A stretch of 64,000 bases of DNA from contig BAAHQB010000024.1 in assembly GCA_054601695.1 (NCBI GenBank), positions 434,001 to 498,000 on the forward strand, in the 5' to 3' direction. Shown here in pieces: positions 1 through 14,133 of the stretch (position 1 is the first letter of the stretch; every line of letters begins with the position of its first letter). A model generated the notes under the pieces. The model was not told the origin of the DNA and searched no databases. It worked only from the letters and a program-made list of their open reading frames with translations. This stretch comes from Amorphochlora amoebiformis. Its lineage: Eukaryota > Cercozoa > Chlorarachniophyceae. The position numbers and the translations under genes are program-made.

Positions 1-195
1 ATATATATATATATATTATATATATATATGTGAATATGTCTATGTATGTATGCATATGTATATGTATTATATTTTTGTATATATTTAAGTATGTATGTAT
101 CTTTTGTATAATATAATACATGTAGATACGTATACATATACACACACAATGTATATGAACATGTGTAATATATATTAATATATTATGTTGTACAG

Positions 196-404
196 ACACC
201 AGAACAGAAAGAGGAAATGAAAGAAAAAGAGAAGGTTTGATGTATTAAAAATACATATGTATATATATATATATATGTGATGTGTATTATAATAAATACA
301 ATATGTACATACATGTATATATATGTATGTATATATATATATATGCATATATATATATTCATATATACGTATATATATATATATTATGTATATAATATGC
401 ATAC

Positions 405-436
<32 letters not shown>

Positions 437-437
437 T

Positions 438-471
<34 letters not shown>

Positions 472-521
472 GATATATATATATATATATGTGCATATAT
501 ATTCACACACACACACACACA

Positions 522-576
<55 letters not shown>

Positions 577-666
577 CCTATGCACTAAACTAACAAATTT
601 AAATATAACGTAGGTGAAATAAATGGAATTTATTATCTTAATCAATAGAAATATATATTATACTTA

Positions 667-725
<59 letters not shown>

Positions 726-971
726 TAGATGTTTTCGCTATTAATGTTATATCAATAAATTCTTCATATATATATATATACGTATATATATGTATATATA
801 ATGGAAATGCAAATGAGAATATGTACATCTCTATGATATAATATATATATTTATATATATATATATATATTATATATCTATATGTACATTTAAAATATAT
901 AGGTAAATATATCTATATACATACACACACACACACACATAATACATATATATATATATATATACATATAT

Positions 972-1015
<44 letters not shown>

Positions 1016-1652
1016 ACACATAAGTATAACATTAAAATAAGATATGGGTATATATACACATATATACACGTATATATTTATGAATACACATACATATGTT
1101 TTATAACTATTACATTCACGCACATCTGAATATTCATATGTATCATAACTATATATTCACGTATATCTAAATATTGATAGCAGAAGTGTCCAATATCCTC
1201 TGGATGCCCGAGGAATGGTAATTCATACTCAATGGGTCGTATGCTACAGATCTTTATTCGGTAATGCTATGCTAACCTATTCCACAACTTACACATATAG
1301 GTATATGTAAATATATATAGATATGTATGTATATATATGTATATATATATGTATGTATGTATATTTATATGTATGTATGTAGAATTGTTTGCATGCTATT
1401 ATATATTTTCTTACTGCAGTATTGCAAATGCTATATACATACATGTATAGATATATATTATTTATATAAATATATATATATATATATATAATATGTATAT
1501 GTATATATATAAATATATACATATATATATATATATATATAAATATAATATATATATATATGTATAATAATATGTATGTTTTCATGTATTTATACGTATA
1601 TGTATACATGTACATATGTATATATGTATATACATGTATATATATATGTAAA

Positions 1653-1730
<78 letters not shown>

Positions 1731-1789
1731 TATACATATATATACGTATATCTATGGATGCAAAATTTGTATGTTTACATCTACACTCA

Positions 1790-1858
<69 letters not shown>

Positions 1859-2424
1859 TGTCTACGTACGCACGAATACATTTATATACATATCCTGTAT
1901 ATAGGTATATTTATACATACATATATTTATATATTTACATATATATATATATATATACAGCCGTGATATAGCAGAAGACTTTGTGTATTGTTCCCACGCA
2001 ATGGTATAAATACAAACCCTAACCCCAGCCCTAACCCCACCCCAATTTTAACCCTAGTCCAAACACACCTACCCTGACTCTAATCCCAGCCCAACCGCAA
2101 CCGTAACCCTAACATCGTAGGAGAGTCAATGGTCCTCGGACTAAGACATACTGAATAATCTGATCCGAATATCGTAGTAGAGAGTCAATGGTCCTCGGAC
2201 TAAGATATGCTGAATAATCTGATCCTAACATCGCAGGGGGTCCCGGACAAAAGTCGGCCAAGTTTGAGAGCCTTCGTCTCAGCCGGTATGCATACCGTAT
2301 AAACCTAGAATCACCCATGTATGCATAGTTTAAGAGGCAATTTGACGCATTTTCGAATGGATGTTTATATATGTATATACATGTACATATATGTGTATAT
2401 ATATATATGAATACATATGGACAT

Positions 2425-2455
<31 letters not shown>

Positions 2456-2496
2456 GAAAACATATGGACATATTATATATATATATTTATATATAT

Positions 2497-2543
<47 letters not shown>

Positions 2544-2549
2544 TGTATG

Positions 2550-2582
<33 letters not shown>

Positions 2583-4006
2583 GTGTATATATATGCATAT
2601 ATACATTATATATAATATGCAAATTATGTACATCTAGTATATATGTAGAGAGGGTTTGAGAGAGACAGCGTTGTTAGAGACAATCCTATGTCGATACACC
2701 TGAGCCTTATCTACTAAGCCTTAGCTCTACTAGCCCTAACCCTAATCCTAGCTCTAATCTCTAGCGTCCTAATCCTAGCACTAGTCTCTAGCGTCCTAAT
2801 CCTAGCTCTAATCTCTAACGTCCTCATCCTAGCTCTAATCTCGAGCGTCCTAATCCTAGCTCTAATCTCTGGCGTCCTAATCCTAGCTCTAATCTCTAGC
2901 GTCCTCATCCTAGCTCTAATCTCGAGCGTCCTAATCCTAGCTCTAGTCTCTAGCGTCCTAGTCTAGCTCTAATCTCTAGCGTCGTAATCCTAGCTCCAGT
3001 CTCTAGCGTGCTAATCCTAGCTCTAATCTCGAGCGTCCTCATCCTAGCTCTAATCTCTAGCGTGCTAATCCTAGCTCTAGTCTCTAGCGTGCTACTAGCG
3101 TGCTAATCCTAGCTCTAATCTCTAGGAAACACTCCGATTGTTGGCCAAGTGCGAATTTGTACCAATCCTAGGGTTTTTATGCGAACAGAACATGTTAAGA
3201 TCTTCCCGTTCGCGTAATTTAAATCATGAACCTTACCCTAACCCTAACCCTAACACTCACCACCCCCATCAACACGATATGCTGTGGTCCCAAACAGCAC
3301 TGTAGCCTGTAGCCCCATACATGCTGAATAATCTGATCACAACCTATCGTGCTATTTGAATCCTAAGATTAATGTGTCGTATGTGTATGTGTATTGTATA
3401 CAATTCTTAAGTTTATATTATACGTAAATGTATATAATACACCTAAATATATATATATATATATAATATTTATATATATATATATATGTATATATATACA
3501 TATATATATATATATATACATATATATAATATATATATATATATATTGTATATATATGTACTATATTCTAGACATCTATGTGTATATACATACGTGTATT
3601 ATATACAATTTTTAAGTATATATTATACATAAATGCTTATAATACACCTAAATTTATATATATATATATATATATAAATATATAATATAATGTATATATA
3701 TATATATTATATTCTAGACATCTATGTGTATATACATGAACTTGTGCACATAAATGCATGTATTACAGACAGATATATCTTATTATTTTATCTTTTCACT
3801 CTCGTATGTATATGTTGTTACCTGTTACTCATCATGTCACTTGTAAACTATGGTTTTAGAAGTTTTATTATTATTATTGTACAAATGTAGTCCAGTGGTA
3901 CATATGTAAATGCTATATACATAAATTCAATATATATATGTATGTATATATAGGTATGTATATCATATATTTATATATATATATATATATTTATATACAT
4001 GTAAAT

Positions 4007-4040
<34 letters not shown>

Positions 4041-4041
4041 T

Positions 4042-4072
<31 letters not shown>

Positions 4073-4232
4073 AGAATATATACATATATATTGTAATATA
4101 TATATATATATATGTATATATATATGTATATTATATAAACATACAAACATATATAAAACAGTGCTGACCCTAATATCCACCGCTATCGAAAAGAGATACA
4201 ACAGAAACTTCAAGAAATCATTAGGTCATTTA

Positions 4233-4263
<31 letters not shown>

Positions 4264-4427
4264 ATATATGATATGTATATGTCTTATTAAGCGGGTGTGG
4301 AATGGGGTATTCAAAATCAAATTTGATGTATAATATATATACATACATATATATTTAATACATATGTATATATACATATATATATATTTATATATATATA
4401 TATATATGCATGTATACATACATATAC

Positions 4428-4479
<52 letters not shown>

Positions 4480-4749
4480 AATATATATACACACACATAT
4501 ATATATATATATATGTATACATATACATATATATATATACATATGTATATATGTATGTATGTATACATTGTGTATAAATGTAAACAAATGATGTTTACAT
4601 GATATGTATTTACATATGTATATTCTATATATATATATAATATGTAATATATATATATATACATATATACATACATATATAATATTGTAGGGAAAAGCTA
4701 TCTTCAAATAAAGAAAGGGATTTGGCACGGAAAGGATTGGAGTCTTCGA

Positions 4750-4784
<35 letters not shown>

Positions 4785-5175
4785 ACATATTACAAATACA
4801 TATATATATATATTATGTATGTATATATTATATAAGAAGATATTATCCGCATATCACTATAGCCCAGTCATAAATTTAAAAATAACATATATGTATATAT
4901 AATATATATATATATATATATGTGAATAATATAGATACAAATACATAGATGTATGCATACACATGCCAAGCACACATTGTTGATTTTTTAGAAAAAAAAC
5001 GAAAAAAAAATAAATAATATATATATACATATATATATATATATACATATGTATATATGTAAAAAAGACGCAAAGGCGCCAAGCTATTATCTGCCGACTA
5101 TATGAAGCGGTATTATAATATCACACGAATATGTATTTATGCATATTTATCTACACACATACATTGTATATATTG

Positions 5176-5209
<34 letters not shown>

Positions 5210-5724
5210 GAACATAATAAACATACATATTTATATATATATTATTTATATATATACACACATACACACAAACACACATACACGCATATATATATATATA
5301 TATATATATATTGTATTTTATATATATATACACACATATGTATATTTACATATATATATATGTATATATGTATATATATGTATAAGAGTATTATATATAT
5401 ACATATGTATATATATTACACATATATGCATATACATATATATATATATATTATATGACTTAATACATATATACGTATACATATGTGAGTATGCACCATG
5501 CATGAGTATATTTATAATTTCTGTTTTTTTATTTCTTTTCTTTTTTCTGTTCTCTTTTAGCGCTCCACCAGCCTCGATACAACCCAAATACAAACCTCAC
5601 AAAACAGTCAAATTGTAATATATGCATGTATATATATATGTATATACATGTGTACATATATATATATATATATTAAATATATGTATATATATACATATAT
5701 ATTATATAAATACATACATATCTA

Positions 5725-5755
<31 letters not shown>

Positions 5756-5911
5756 ATATTATATATATATGTATATATATATATTATATATCTATATTTT
5801 ATCTATATATATATATGTACGTATATATATATATGTAGACGTGTTACAGAATATTCAGAAAATATACCTTCTATGTATTTATGACGTGATAAAATGGTAT
5901 GAAATATATAT

Positions 5912-5993
<82 letters not shown>

Positions 5994-6020
5994 TATTTAT
6001 ATATATAAATGTACGTGTAA

Positions 6021-6071
<51 letters not shown>

Positions 6072-6222
6072 CATATATATATGTATAGATATATAAATTT
6101 ATATATATATATATATATATATTTATATTCCATATATTTTTATACACATATTTACATATATATATATATATATTATATATATATATATGTATATTTTGTC
6201 TTTATGTACTTATATATATATT

Positions 6223-6261
<39 letters not shown>

Positions 6262-6317
6262 TATGTATATATACTATGTAACATACATTTATATACACAC
6301 ATATATATATCTTTTGT

Positions 6318-6362
<45 letters not shown>

Positions 6363-6462
6363 AATACATGTGTAATTGCGCAAATAACATGTGTATTTAT
6401 ATAATATATAAATATGTATATATATGTATATATACATATGTAATAATAATAATATATATATA

Positions 6463-6510
<48 letters not shown>

Positions 6511-6688
6511 ATATGCACAGGATCTGGACGCCCGAGAGAGTATTATGGATCGTCTGCAAATTATCAGGTATATTTTCCTTATATATTATGATATGTACAC
6601 ATGTAATATAATAAAATATAAATGCATGCATATCAATGCATATACATCGATGCATACATACATATACGCACACACACATATATATATA

Positions 6689-6728
<40 letters not shown>

Positions 6729-6814
6729 TAACATCTATGTACCTTAACCCGAGCGAAACCCCCAGCCCTGAGGTTTTTGACCGTTTAAAGCGCATGCAAA
6801 CCCTAACCCCCTAG
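196..6814 (+). CDS. Gene A: unknown charged protein, multi-exon, 5' end uncertain
   Basis: No family recognised. Proposed exons: 196-234, 1184-1217, 1961-1984, 4162-4224, 4691-4750, 5068-5109, 5561-5606, 5850-5885, 6521-6567, 6766-6814. From 1184 on, all joins keep one frame (134 codons). The best supported run is 4162-5109, read as [19 protein letters not shown], then [19 protein letters not shown], then [14 protein letters not shown]. It ends with [15 protein letters not shown] and [11 protein letters not shown]. The product is helical and rich in K, R and E. The last acceptor is preceded by TACTAAC at 6727-6733, a perfect branch-point match. The TAG stop at 6812-6814 lies inside CCCTAA-like DNA. 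Weak points: exon 196-234, the donor of the third exon (1985, or 2004 instead), and the pair 5606/5850 (an acceptor at 5838 is possible). The start codon was not found and may lie left of the window. Confidence 0.6.
2012..2345. repeat. Degenerate CCCTAA tract plus a 56-bp subtelomere-like tandem pair
   Basis: Imperfect CCCTAA units at 2018-2113 lead into two copies of a unit containing GGTCCTCGGACTAAGA and TGAATAATCTGATCC (about 2114-2166 and 2171-2224). A fragment recurs at 3319-3339. Reverse-complement copies lie at 35274-35316 and 35350-35385. The tract sits in an intron of gene A. Confidence 0.85.
2705..3130. repeat. 27-bp minisatellite, telomere-derived
   Basis: About 15 copies of a 27-bp unit built from CCTAATCCTAGCT and CTAATCTCTAGCGT. 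Variants read GTCTCTAGC or TCGAGC. The core looks like decayed CCCTAA. The minus-strand frame repeats nine residues (RTLEIRARI), which only reflects the period. Confidence 0.9.
3230..3345. repeat. Short CCCTAA tract with a subtelomere-like fragment
   Basis: About four CCCTAA units at 3231-3255 are followed by unique sequence and by ATGCTGAATAATCTGATCA at 3319-3339, a fragment of the 2114-2224 element. No coding signal was seen. Confidence 0.8.
3390..3740. repeat. Tandem duplication of about 200 bp in a gene A intron
   Basis: The segment from GTATACAATTCTTAAG at 3396 through TATTCTAGACATCTATGTG at about 3565 recurs, diverged, from about 3600 to 3737. It is non-coding. Confidence 0.7.
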
Positions 6815-7455
6815 CCCTAACCCTAAGCTCCTACTCCTAACCATTATCTTAGCCCTTATTCCAGCCCTAAGCCTTGCCCCGTAAACCCTACTTGTAATGT
6901 TAACAGCCCTAATTCTAATGTTAACAACCCTAATTCTAATGTTAACAACCCTAAATTCTAATGTTAACAATCCTAGTTCTAATTTTAACAACCCTAAATT
7001 CTAATGTTAACAACCCTAAACTCTAATACAACCCTAATTCTAATGTTACAACCCTAATTTCTAATGTTAACAACCCTAATCCCTAATTCTAATGTTGACA
7101 ACCCTTATTCAAATGTTAACAACCCTAATTTCTTATGTTAAACAACCCCAATTCTAATGTTAACAACCCTAATTTCTAATGTTAACAACCCTAATTCTAA
7201 TGTTAACAACCCTAATTTCTAATGTCAACAACCCTAATCCCTAATTCTAATGTTAACAACCCTAATTCTAATGTTAACAACCCTAATTTCTAATGTTAAC
7301 AACCCTAATTCTAATGTTAACAACCCTAATTCTAATGTTATCAACCCTAATTTCTAATGTCAACAACCCTAATCCCTAATTCTAATGTTAACAACCCTTA
7401 TTCAAATGTGAACAACCCTAATTTCTAATGTTAAACAACCCTAATTCTAATGTTA
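6803..7455. repeat. 21-bp telomere-derived minisatellite after gene A
   Basis: About 25 units of AACCCTAATTCTAATGTTAAC, with 22-nt (CTAATTTC) and longer variants. It starts as plain CCCTAA-like DNA at the gene A stop and becomes regular after 6896. The gene A transcript would run into it, so it may form the 3' UTR or the terminator region. Confidence 0.92.
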
Positions 7456-7491
7456 ACTCTCTTATGTATACTAATATATGTATCTGTACAT

Positions 7492-7550
<59 letters not shown>

Positions 7551-7551
7551 G

Positions 7552-7732
7552 TTCTCGGTTGGGTCCTGTGGAAACTTGGACTCTTTTCTGCCATTTGGAC
7601 GAATCCGACGGGGATATTAGGCTACGTATACTATGATCTTCCCGGGTAGGAGCATGAGAATGATATATCTTGATTTTCTGTTCTTTTTTGGACCAGACTT
7701 GGGATGTGTATGTGGGCTTAGATGTTGTGATC

Positions 7733-7763
<31 letters not shown>

Positions 7764-7949
7764 TATGTATATATATGTATATATATTTAGTGTATATATA
7801 TATTTATGTAAAAATATGTGTGTGTATGTACATATAATTTATATATATATAGACATATATCTAATACAATATACACATACGCATATATATATAAATATGT
7901 GTATATACATATATATATATATATATTATATATAAATAAATATGTGTAT

Positions 7950-7986
<37 letters not shown>

Positions 7987-8002
7987 CACGTATAAATATA
8001 TA

Positions 8003-8083
<81 letters not shown>

Positions 8084-8154
8084 CATATATATATATATAT
8101 ATATATATACATATTACATATATATATATATGTATATGTATATGTATAACTTCA

Positions 8155-8193
<39 letters not shown>

Positions 8194-8214
8194 TATGTAT
8201 ATATGTATATTTAA

Positions 8215-8251
<37 letters not shown>

Positions 8252-8388
8252 TATGTATATATATGTATATGTATATATAGAAATAATATATAAAATGTAC
8301 ATATATACATATACATATTTATATATATATATATATATATATCTATATATATATATATATTTATAAATATATATCTATATATATACAT

Positions 8389-8432
<44 letters not shown>

Positions 8433-8635
8433 AATATATATCTATACATACACATACATATACAACACACACATATTGTATATATATATATATATATACA
8501 TACATACATTTACAATATATACATATATATATATTGTATATTATGTATACACATATTTAAATAATATAGTCTAAAATATACCTATATACATTATATTTAT
8601 ATATGTGTATATATATATATATATATTGCGTATAT

Positions 8636-8691
<56 letters not shown>

Positions 8692-8719
8692 TCCTATTCA
8701 ATGACATTACGAGCCTCGA

Positions 8720-8755
<36 letters not shown>

Positions 8756-8767
8756 ATATATACATAC

Positions 8768-8814
<47 letters not shown>

Positions 8815-8958
8815 CAGTCGCCGTATTTAATAACGTTTATAACCCTCACATTGAAGCTACCTTATATATATATATTATTATACATATATATATATAACAG
8901 TATGTATATATATATATATATTATACATATACATATGTATACATATGGATATTATATA

Positions 8959-8995
<37 letters not shown>

Positions 8996-9039
8996 GTAAT
9001 TATACACATATATTTTTCACATATCTACACACACATATA

Positions 9040-9078
<39 letters not shown>

Positions 9079-9111
9079 TGTTTTTATATATACATATATG
9101 TATCTATATAC

Positions 9112-9142
<31 letters not shown>

Positions 9143-9430
9143 TACATATACATACAGAAAGGTAATGGGACTACCAGTCGGCCTATTTCATGACATTGTA
9201 AGCCTCGCATGGACGCTACTTTGCTGGTTCAGGGACGTCATATGGCGTCTACTATTGGTATTTGAGTATGCAAGTGTATCTTATGTGTGTGTGTGTATAT
9301 GACTGATATAAATGATATACATGTATAATTTACTTTTTTATTAAGAAGAGTGTATACACGACATCTATGTAAACATGTTTGTAATGTATATGTAAACGCA
9401 TACAAATAGATATGTGTATATATTATATAT

Positions 9431-9472
<42 letters not shown>

Positions 9473-9516
9473 GTATAAAAATATGCCTGGAACATTTTTA
9501 TAAACAACATACAGAC

Positions 9517-9559
<43 letters not shown>

Positions 9560-9612
9560 GTCAAGACGTGAGATGTCTTGACAGTCAAGACGTGGGATAT
9601 CTTATGTGCATA

Positions 9613-9645
<33 letters not shown>

Positions 9646-9980
9646 TCCTACATATGTATGTATATATATATGTATAAATCTATCTAGATATACATAGATA
9701 TCTATAATAAATATAAATATGTGCTTCTACATGTAGATCCCCTGGGACCTTTACTCCGGCTCAGTAAGGGCCTTTTTTACTCCTGTGAATATATATATAT
9801 ATATATATATATATCTATAATAAACAAACATATGTGTATATACATGTAGATCCCCTGGGACCTTTACTCCTGCTCAGTAACGGCCTTTTCTACTACTGTG
9901 AAAATTGTCCAGGTATACTCATAAATCTGATTCATTTCATCATGGAGGGTTCGTGCATACCTATGTCTCTCTCTCTCTCA

Positions 9981-10017
<37 letters not shown>

Positions 10018-10072
10018 GCACAACATTTGTCATTAGAGTTATATATATATCTATAAATATAGAATTATATAC

Positions 10073-10142
<70 letters not shown>

Positions 10143-10427
10143 ATACATATGTTTGATCATACACAGAAGACCGTGAGTGTCGTTGCATGGACTGGAGAGG
10201 TGAAGATATAATATATGTGTATGTATGTGTGTACATATAATACATATATATATATATATATGTTTATACATATAGATACATATATATGACATATATATAT
10301 ACATACATACATGCAAATTGTATTTATAATATATGACTATATGTAGCGAATATACACCTGTTATTTATAACAATGTACATGTGTGTATGTATGTGTGCAT
10401 ACATATGTATATATATATGTATATGTC

Positions 10428-10478
<51 letters not shown>

Positions 10479-10520
10479 TAAATATATAAACAATACACAC
10501 ACACATACATACATACATAC

Positions 10521-10564
<44 letters not shown>

Positions 10565-10625
10565 GCACGGTGTATTAGTGAATAAAAACATGAATGTATA
10601 ATTATACATATATATATATATATAT

Positions 10626-10665
<40 letters not shown>

Positions 10666-10680
10666 GACAATAACATAAAT

Positions 10681-10715
<35 letters not shown>

Positions 10716-10888
10716 CATATATACACATTACATAAATATAGATATATTTATGTTTTGAGTCCATCATACGAACAAAACTACCTTCCGCATATCTAGCATA
10801 TACACGAGTTCTATCTAACTCTTTTTGTTGCCCGCCCTATACACAGGCTACCCTCGCCGCTGGCAGATACTTGTACGGCTTAATCTAG
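7552..10888 (+). CDS. Gene B: unknown protein with a hydrophobic segment
   Basis: No family recognised. Likely exons: 9158-9257 (ends DVIWRLLL), 9850-9912 ([21 protein letters not shown] without its last residue), 10167-10199 ([11 protein letters not shown]) and the terminal exon 10847-10888 ([13 protein letters not shown], then TAG). All four joins are in phase 0. The last acceptor is strong: CTAAC, a pyrimidine run, then ACACAG. An upstream island at 7552-7625 is bordered by AG and GT but is open in two frames ([15 protein letters not shown] or [15 protein letters not shown]), and its link to 9158 is unresolved. Diverged copies of two exons lie upstream in the introns (8690 and 8812; 9740). 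No start codon was identified. Confidence 0.5.
8690..9205 (+). repeat. Two decayed copies upstream of a gene B exon
   Basis: The stretch around CAGTCGGCCTATTTCATGAC at 9175 (reads [12 protein letters not shown]) resembles CAGTCCTATTCAATGAC at 8688 ([10 protein letters not shown]) and CAGTCGCCGTATTTAATAAC at 8816 ([11 protein letters not shown]). The copies are separated by TA tracts. They look like partial exon duplications at different stages of decay. Confidence 0.7.
9556..9603. repeat. 24-bp direct repeat
   Basis: CAGTCAAGACGTGAGATGTC and CAGTCAAGACGTGGGATATC stand side by side, isolated in TA repeat. No coding signal was seen. Confidence 0.8.
9731..9912 (+). repeat. Duplicated gene B exon start
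   Basis: ATCCCCTGGGACCTTTACTC and about 30 following bases occur at 9739 and at 9850, each preceded by ACATGTAG. The two copies differ by a few substitutions and no indel. Only the second copy ends in a good donor (CAG then GTATAC at 9913). Confidence 0.8.
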
Positions 10889-11880
10889 TAATTAATATAG
10901 CTTAATCTAGTAATGTGATATTTGGTATACTAGCTAGCTGTGGTAGAACTTTGTACTGGTATTGCAACTTCAATCTAGGCTATCATTGAACTTTAGATTA
11001 GTCCGAAGACGTCTGCAGCATGTTGTTGTATCAAGTGTATGTGATGAATTTTAAATTTGAAAAATCATTGTTCAACTCATCGACGTAGTTATATAATGCT
11101 AGCTAGTATCAACTCTCGGTTATTACTAGTATTAGTACCTAAGTCGTATCTCGGGCTGGGAATAGTCTAGATGGATAGTAGATTAGTGACTGCATATATC
11201 GGAAGGTTCCGTACTGCAAGCATATGGCTACGTAAACGCATACGGGCTGCAAGAGTCACCCACATCAGTGATTCATCTCATCACGGTAATGACTTGGTCT
11301 GACTTGACTTCTTGACAACAATCTGGATAATATCTATAATACATACGCACACCGATACGTACCTGCAAAGTGCCGCATACACGTATATAGGATTTCGGAT
11401 TCCAACATACGTACGTACGTATGCATACGTACCTATACCCACCGGGGTATTGTCTACTAAGGAATAAATCATGATCAAGATACGTAGTGGACGACTCACT
11501 ACGTAGTGACGTACGTACTAAAACTAGTAAAACTAATTTAATGAAACAGGGCGACTGACTTCCGACGAAATAATGTGTTATACACACATGCCTAGATAAT
11601 ATCTATGGCATATATAATACATAGGTACGTATGCATACGTACGTACGTAGTTATGTTGGAATCCGAATCCTATATACGTGTATGCGGCATGTTGCAGGTA
11701 CGTATCGGCGTGCGTATCGGGATACTCTAGGACTAGTCAGTCTCTAGAGTCTACTACGGAATAAATTATGATCATGATACGTACCTACGTATTGGACGTA
11801 CGTACTAATAGTTAATTAAAGAAACAGGGCGACTGACTTCTGACGAAGTAATGTGTTATACACACACATTACATCTAATA
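10889..11880. repeat. CTAG-rich convergent intergenic island with a foldback element
   Basis: About 1 kb of non-TA DNA between the stop of gene B and the 3' side of gene C. CTAG occurs about 14 times where about 4 are expected by chance. Inside, 11343-11436 is an imperfect inverted repeat of 11623-11717 (about 94 bp, with TACGTACGTACGTATGCATA at one end). Segment 11451-11592 is a diverged direct repeat of 11748-11869 (shared GAAACAGGGCGACTGACTTC). No convincing gene was seen. Confidence 0.8.
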
Positions 11881-12027
11881 TTTATATATTTATATGTATA
11901 TATATATATGTATATATTTAAATATAAATGTATACACAGAAAATAAATATGGATTATAAATATATGTACTAGATATATACATATATATATATACATATAT
12001 ATATATTTTAAAATATATATATATGTG

Positions 12028-12123
<96 letters not shown>

Positions 12124-12171
12124 ACCGGATATAGACCAGATAGACGGGACAAAAATATGCCGACTATCTAG

Positions 12172-12229
<58 letters not shown>

Positions 12230-12892
12230 GTGTATACATATGTGTATATGTGTGTATACATATGTGTGTACAGATGTACGTGTATATATATATATATATA
12301 TATATGTGTATATATATATATATATATCCCAAGTCCTCAAATTTAAATGAATTAACTAGATTAAACGTTAGGTTCAAGCGCATCAATGGCTGTAGCTCTA
12401 AAGTTTCAAAACCAGCAAAACTCAAGTACTATATAACACAAATCGACGACAACAGAGGTAAACAGTAGAAAAAAAAAGAAATAAAGTGATTCTTCATCCC
12501 ACTTACTGTAAATTTATTTAATACACATATGTAAATATATAATATAATACATATATATATATATATAGTATATTTATATATATATATATATATATATAAT
12601 ATATTATATACATATCCATAAATAATATATATACATCAAGAACTGGCATCAGGGACTGAGAAAATTAATTAAGCCTACAATCTGGGACCTATAATGAGTT
12701 ACTCAGCACCTTCGCTGGCCTTTTCTCTCCATCTCATTAGGGGATGAAGAAACGAGAGAAATAGAGAAAAATCGAGTGGAAGAGAGACGCTATTCGAGTG
12801 AGAGAAAGCGAGTGATAGATCGAGAATCATATCGTCTCGAGATATCCTAAGATATCGTCTAGAGATATCCTAAGGTATCGTCTAGAGATATC
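11881..12892. other. Intergenic TA tracts with one unassigned island
   Basis: Mostly TA repeat. The island 12330-12470 is open on both strands. On plus it reads [19 protein letters not shown] and ends at a TAG, with a GTAAACAG donor-like site; on minus it reads [18 protein letters not shown]. No family or neighbouring exon decides between them. A second non-TA stretch, 12640-12820, holds GAGAGAAA-rich sequence without a clear frame. Confidence 0.4.
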
Positions 12893-12900
12893 CTAAGATT
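12820..12900. repeat. 23-bp tandem repeat at the 3' end of gene C
   Basis: Three to four copies of ATATCGTCTAGAGATATCCTAAG. The TAG stop of gene C (plus positions 12893-12895) lies in the last unit. Confidence 0.9.
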
Positions 12901-12983
12901 CTAACAGATTATGGCGCCACACCCTTTTGAAGGTTAAGATGAGGGTCAAAAACCTGGTGGATATGTATATATATGTATGCGCA

Positions 12984-13014
<31 letters not shown>

Positions 13015-13117
13015 GTATATAATATATAAAAATATATACACACACATATACATGTAAATATTTACATATATACATGTACAATGTACATATATATATATCA
13101 TATGTATAAATACACCC

Positions 13118-13160
<43 letters not shown>

Positions 13161-13238
13161 ATTAACATGTAAAAAACATACATATACACATAAATATAAT
13201 AATATAATAATATAATAATATAATAATATAATAATATA

Positions 13239-13281
<43 letters not shown>

Positions 13282-13434
13282 ATACACATACTTATTAACA
13301 ATACCTACACATATGCTCATGTAGAAAAACAGAAAAAGCAGAGGGAAACTAATCAATACTATGCCTTCAAGCGTTGATATTGCATGTATATATATATATA
13401 TATATATCTATATATAAATATATATATATATACG

Positions 13435-13485
<51 letters not shown>

Positions 13486-13982
13486 ATATGTTTTACCTAT
13501 ATGTATATATTTATACATATGTAATATATATATATATGTTACATATATATATATATATATATATACATCATATATATCATATGTATACATATATAATAAT
13601 AATAAATATGTATGTGTATATCTAATTACATATTTACATCGCAACGTTAACAGTGGGAGGCCGACAGGTACATAAACGCGCGAGAGAGAGAGAGAGAGGG
13701 TCTAAATGGAGATACATGCATAGCAAAACAGAGAAAAAACGGCAAGGAAACAGAGAATATAGGAAACAGCAAGAGACAATCAACAATAAACAAGAGCTAC
13801 AAGAGCTAAAGGTTAAGAGGAGAGAGAGAGGGTGAGAGAGGCATCAGAGAAGAGTAAGAGACCCGCTTGTAAAACACGAGAATCCGGCTGCAAGTTTCGG
13901 GATATCGCTTGCTTTCCAGAGACTCAAAGGGTGGATTTGCTCGTAATATATCCTCCTGAGCTCGCTAGCTCCCTGGTTGATA

Positions 13983-14020
<38 letters not shown>

Positions 14021-14091
14021 GATGTGTACATATATGAATCTATAAGCCTGTTTTCCATTTTCATAAATGTATTTTTGTCAATTAGGGTTAG

Positions 14092-14133
<42 letters not shown>

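Noticed and set aside
175-645. Long open frames rich in Y, I, V, C and H (many others across the window)
   Set aside because: They are translations of (TA)n, (CA)n and TATG repeats and show no family features; real exons lie between them.
1250-1260. 11-nt micro-exon in gene A (after CTACAG, before GTAATG)
   Set aside because: Including it gives a stop in the favoured frame; direct joining of 1217 to 1961 is in frame.
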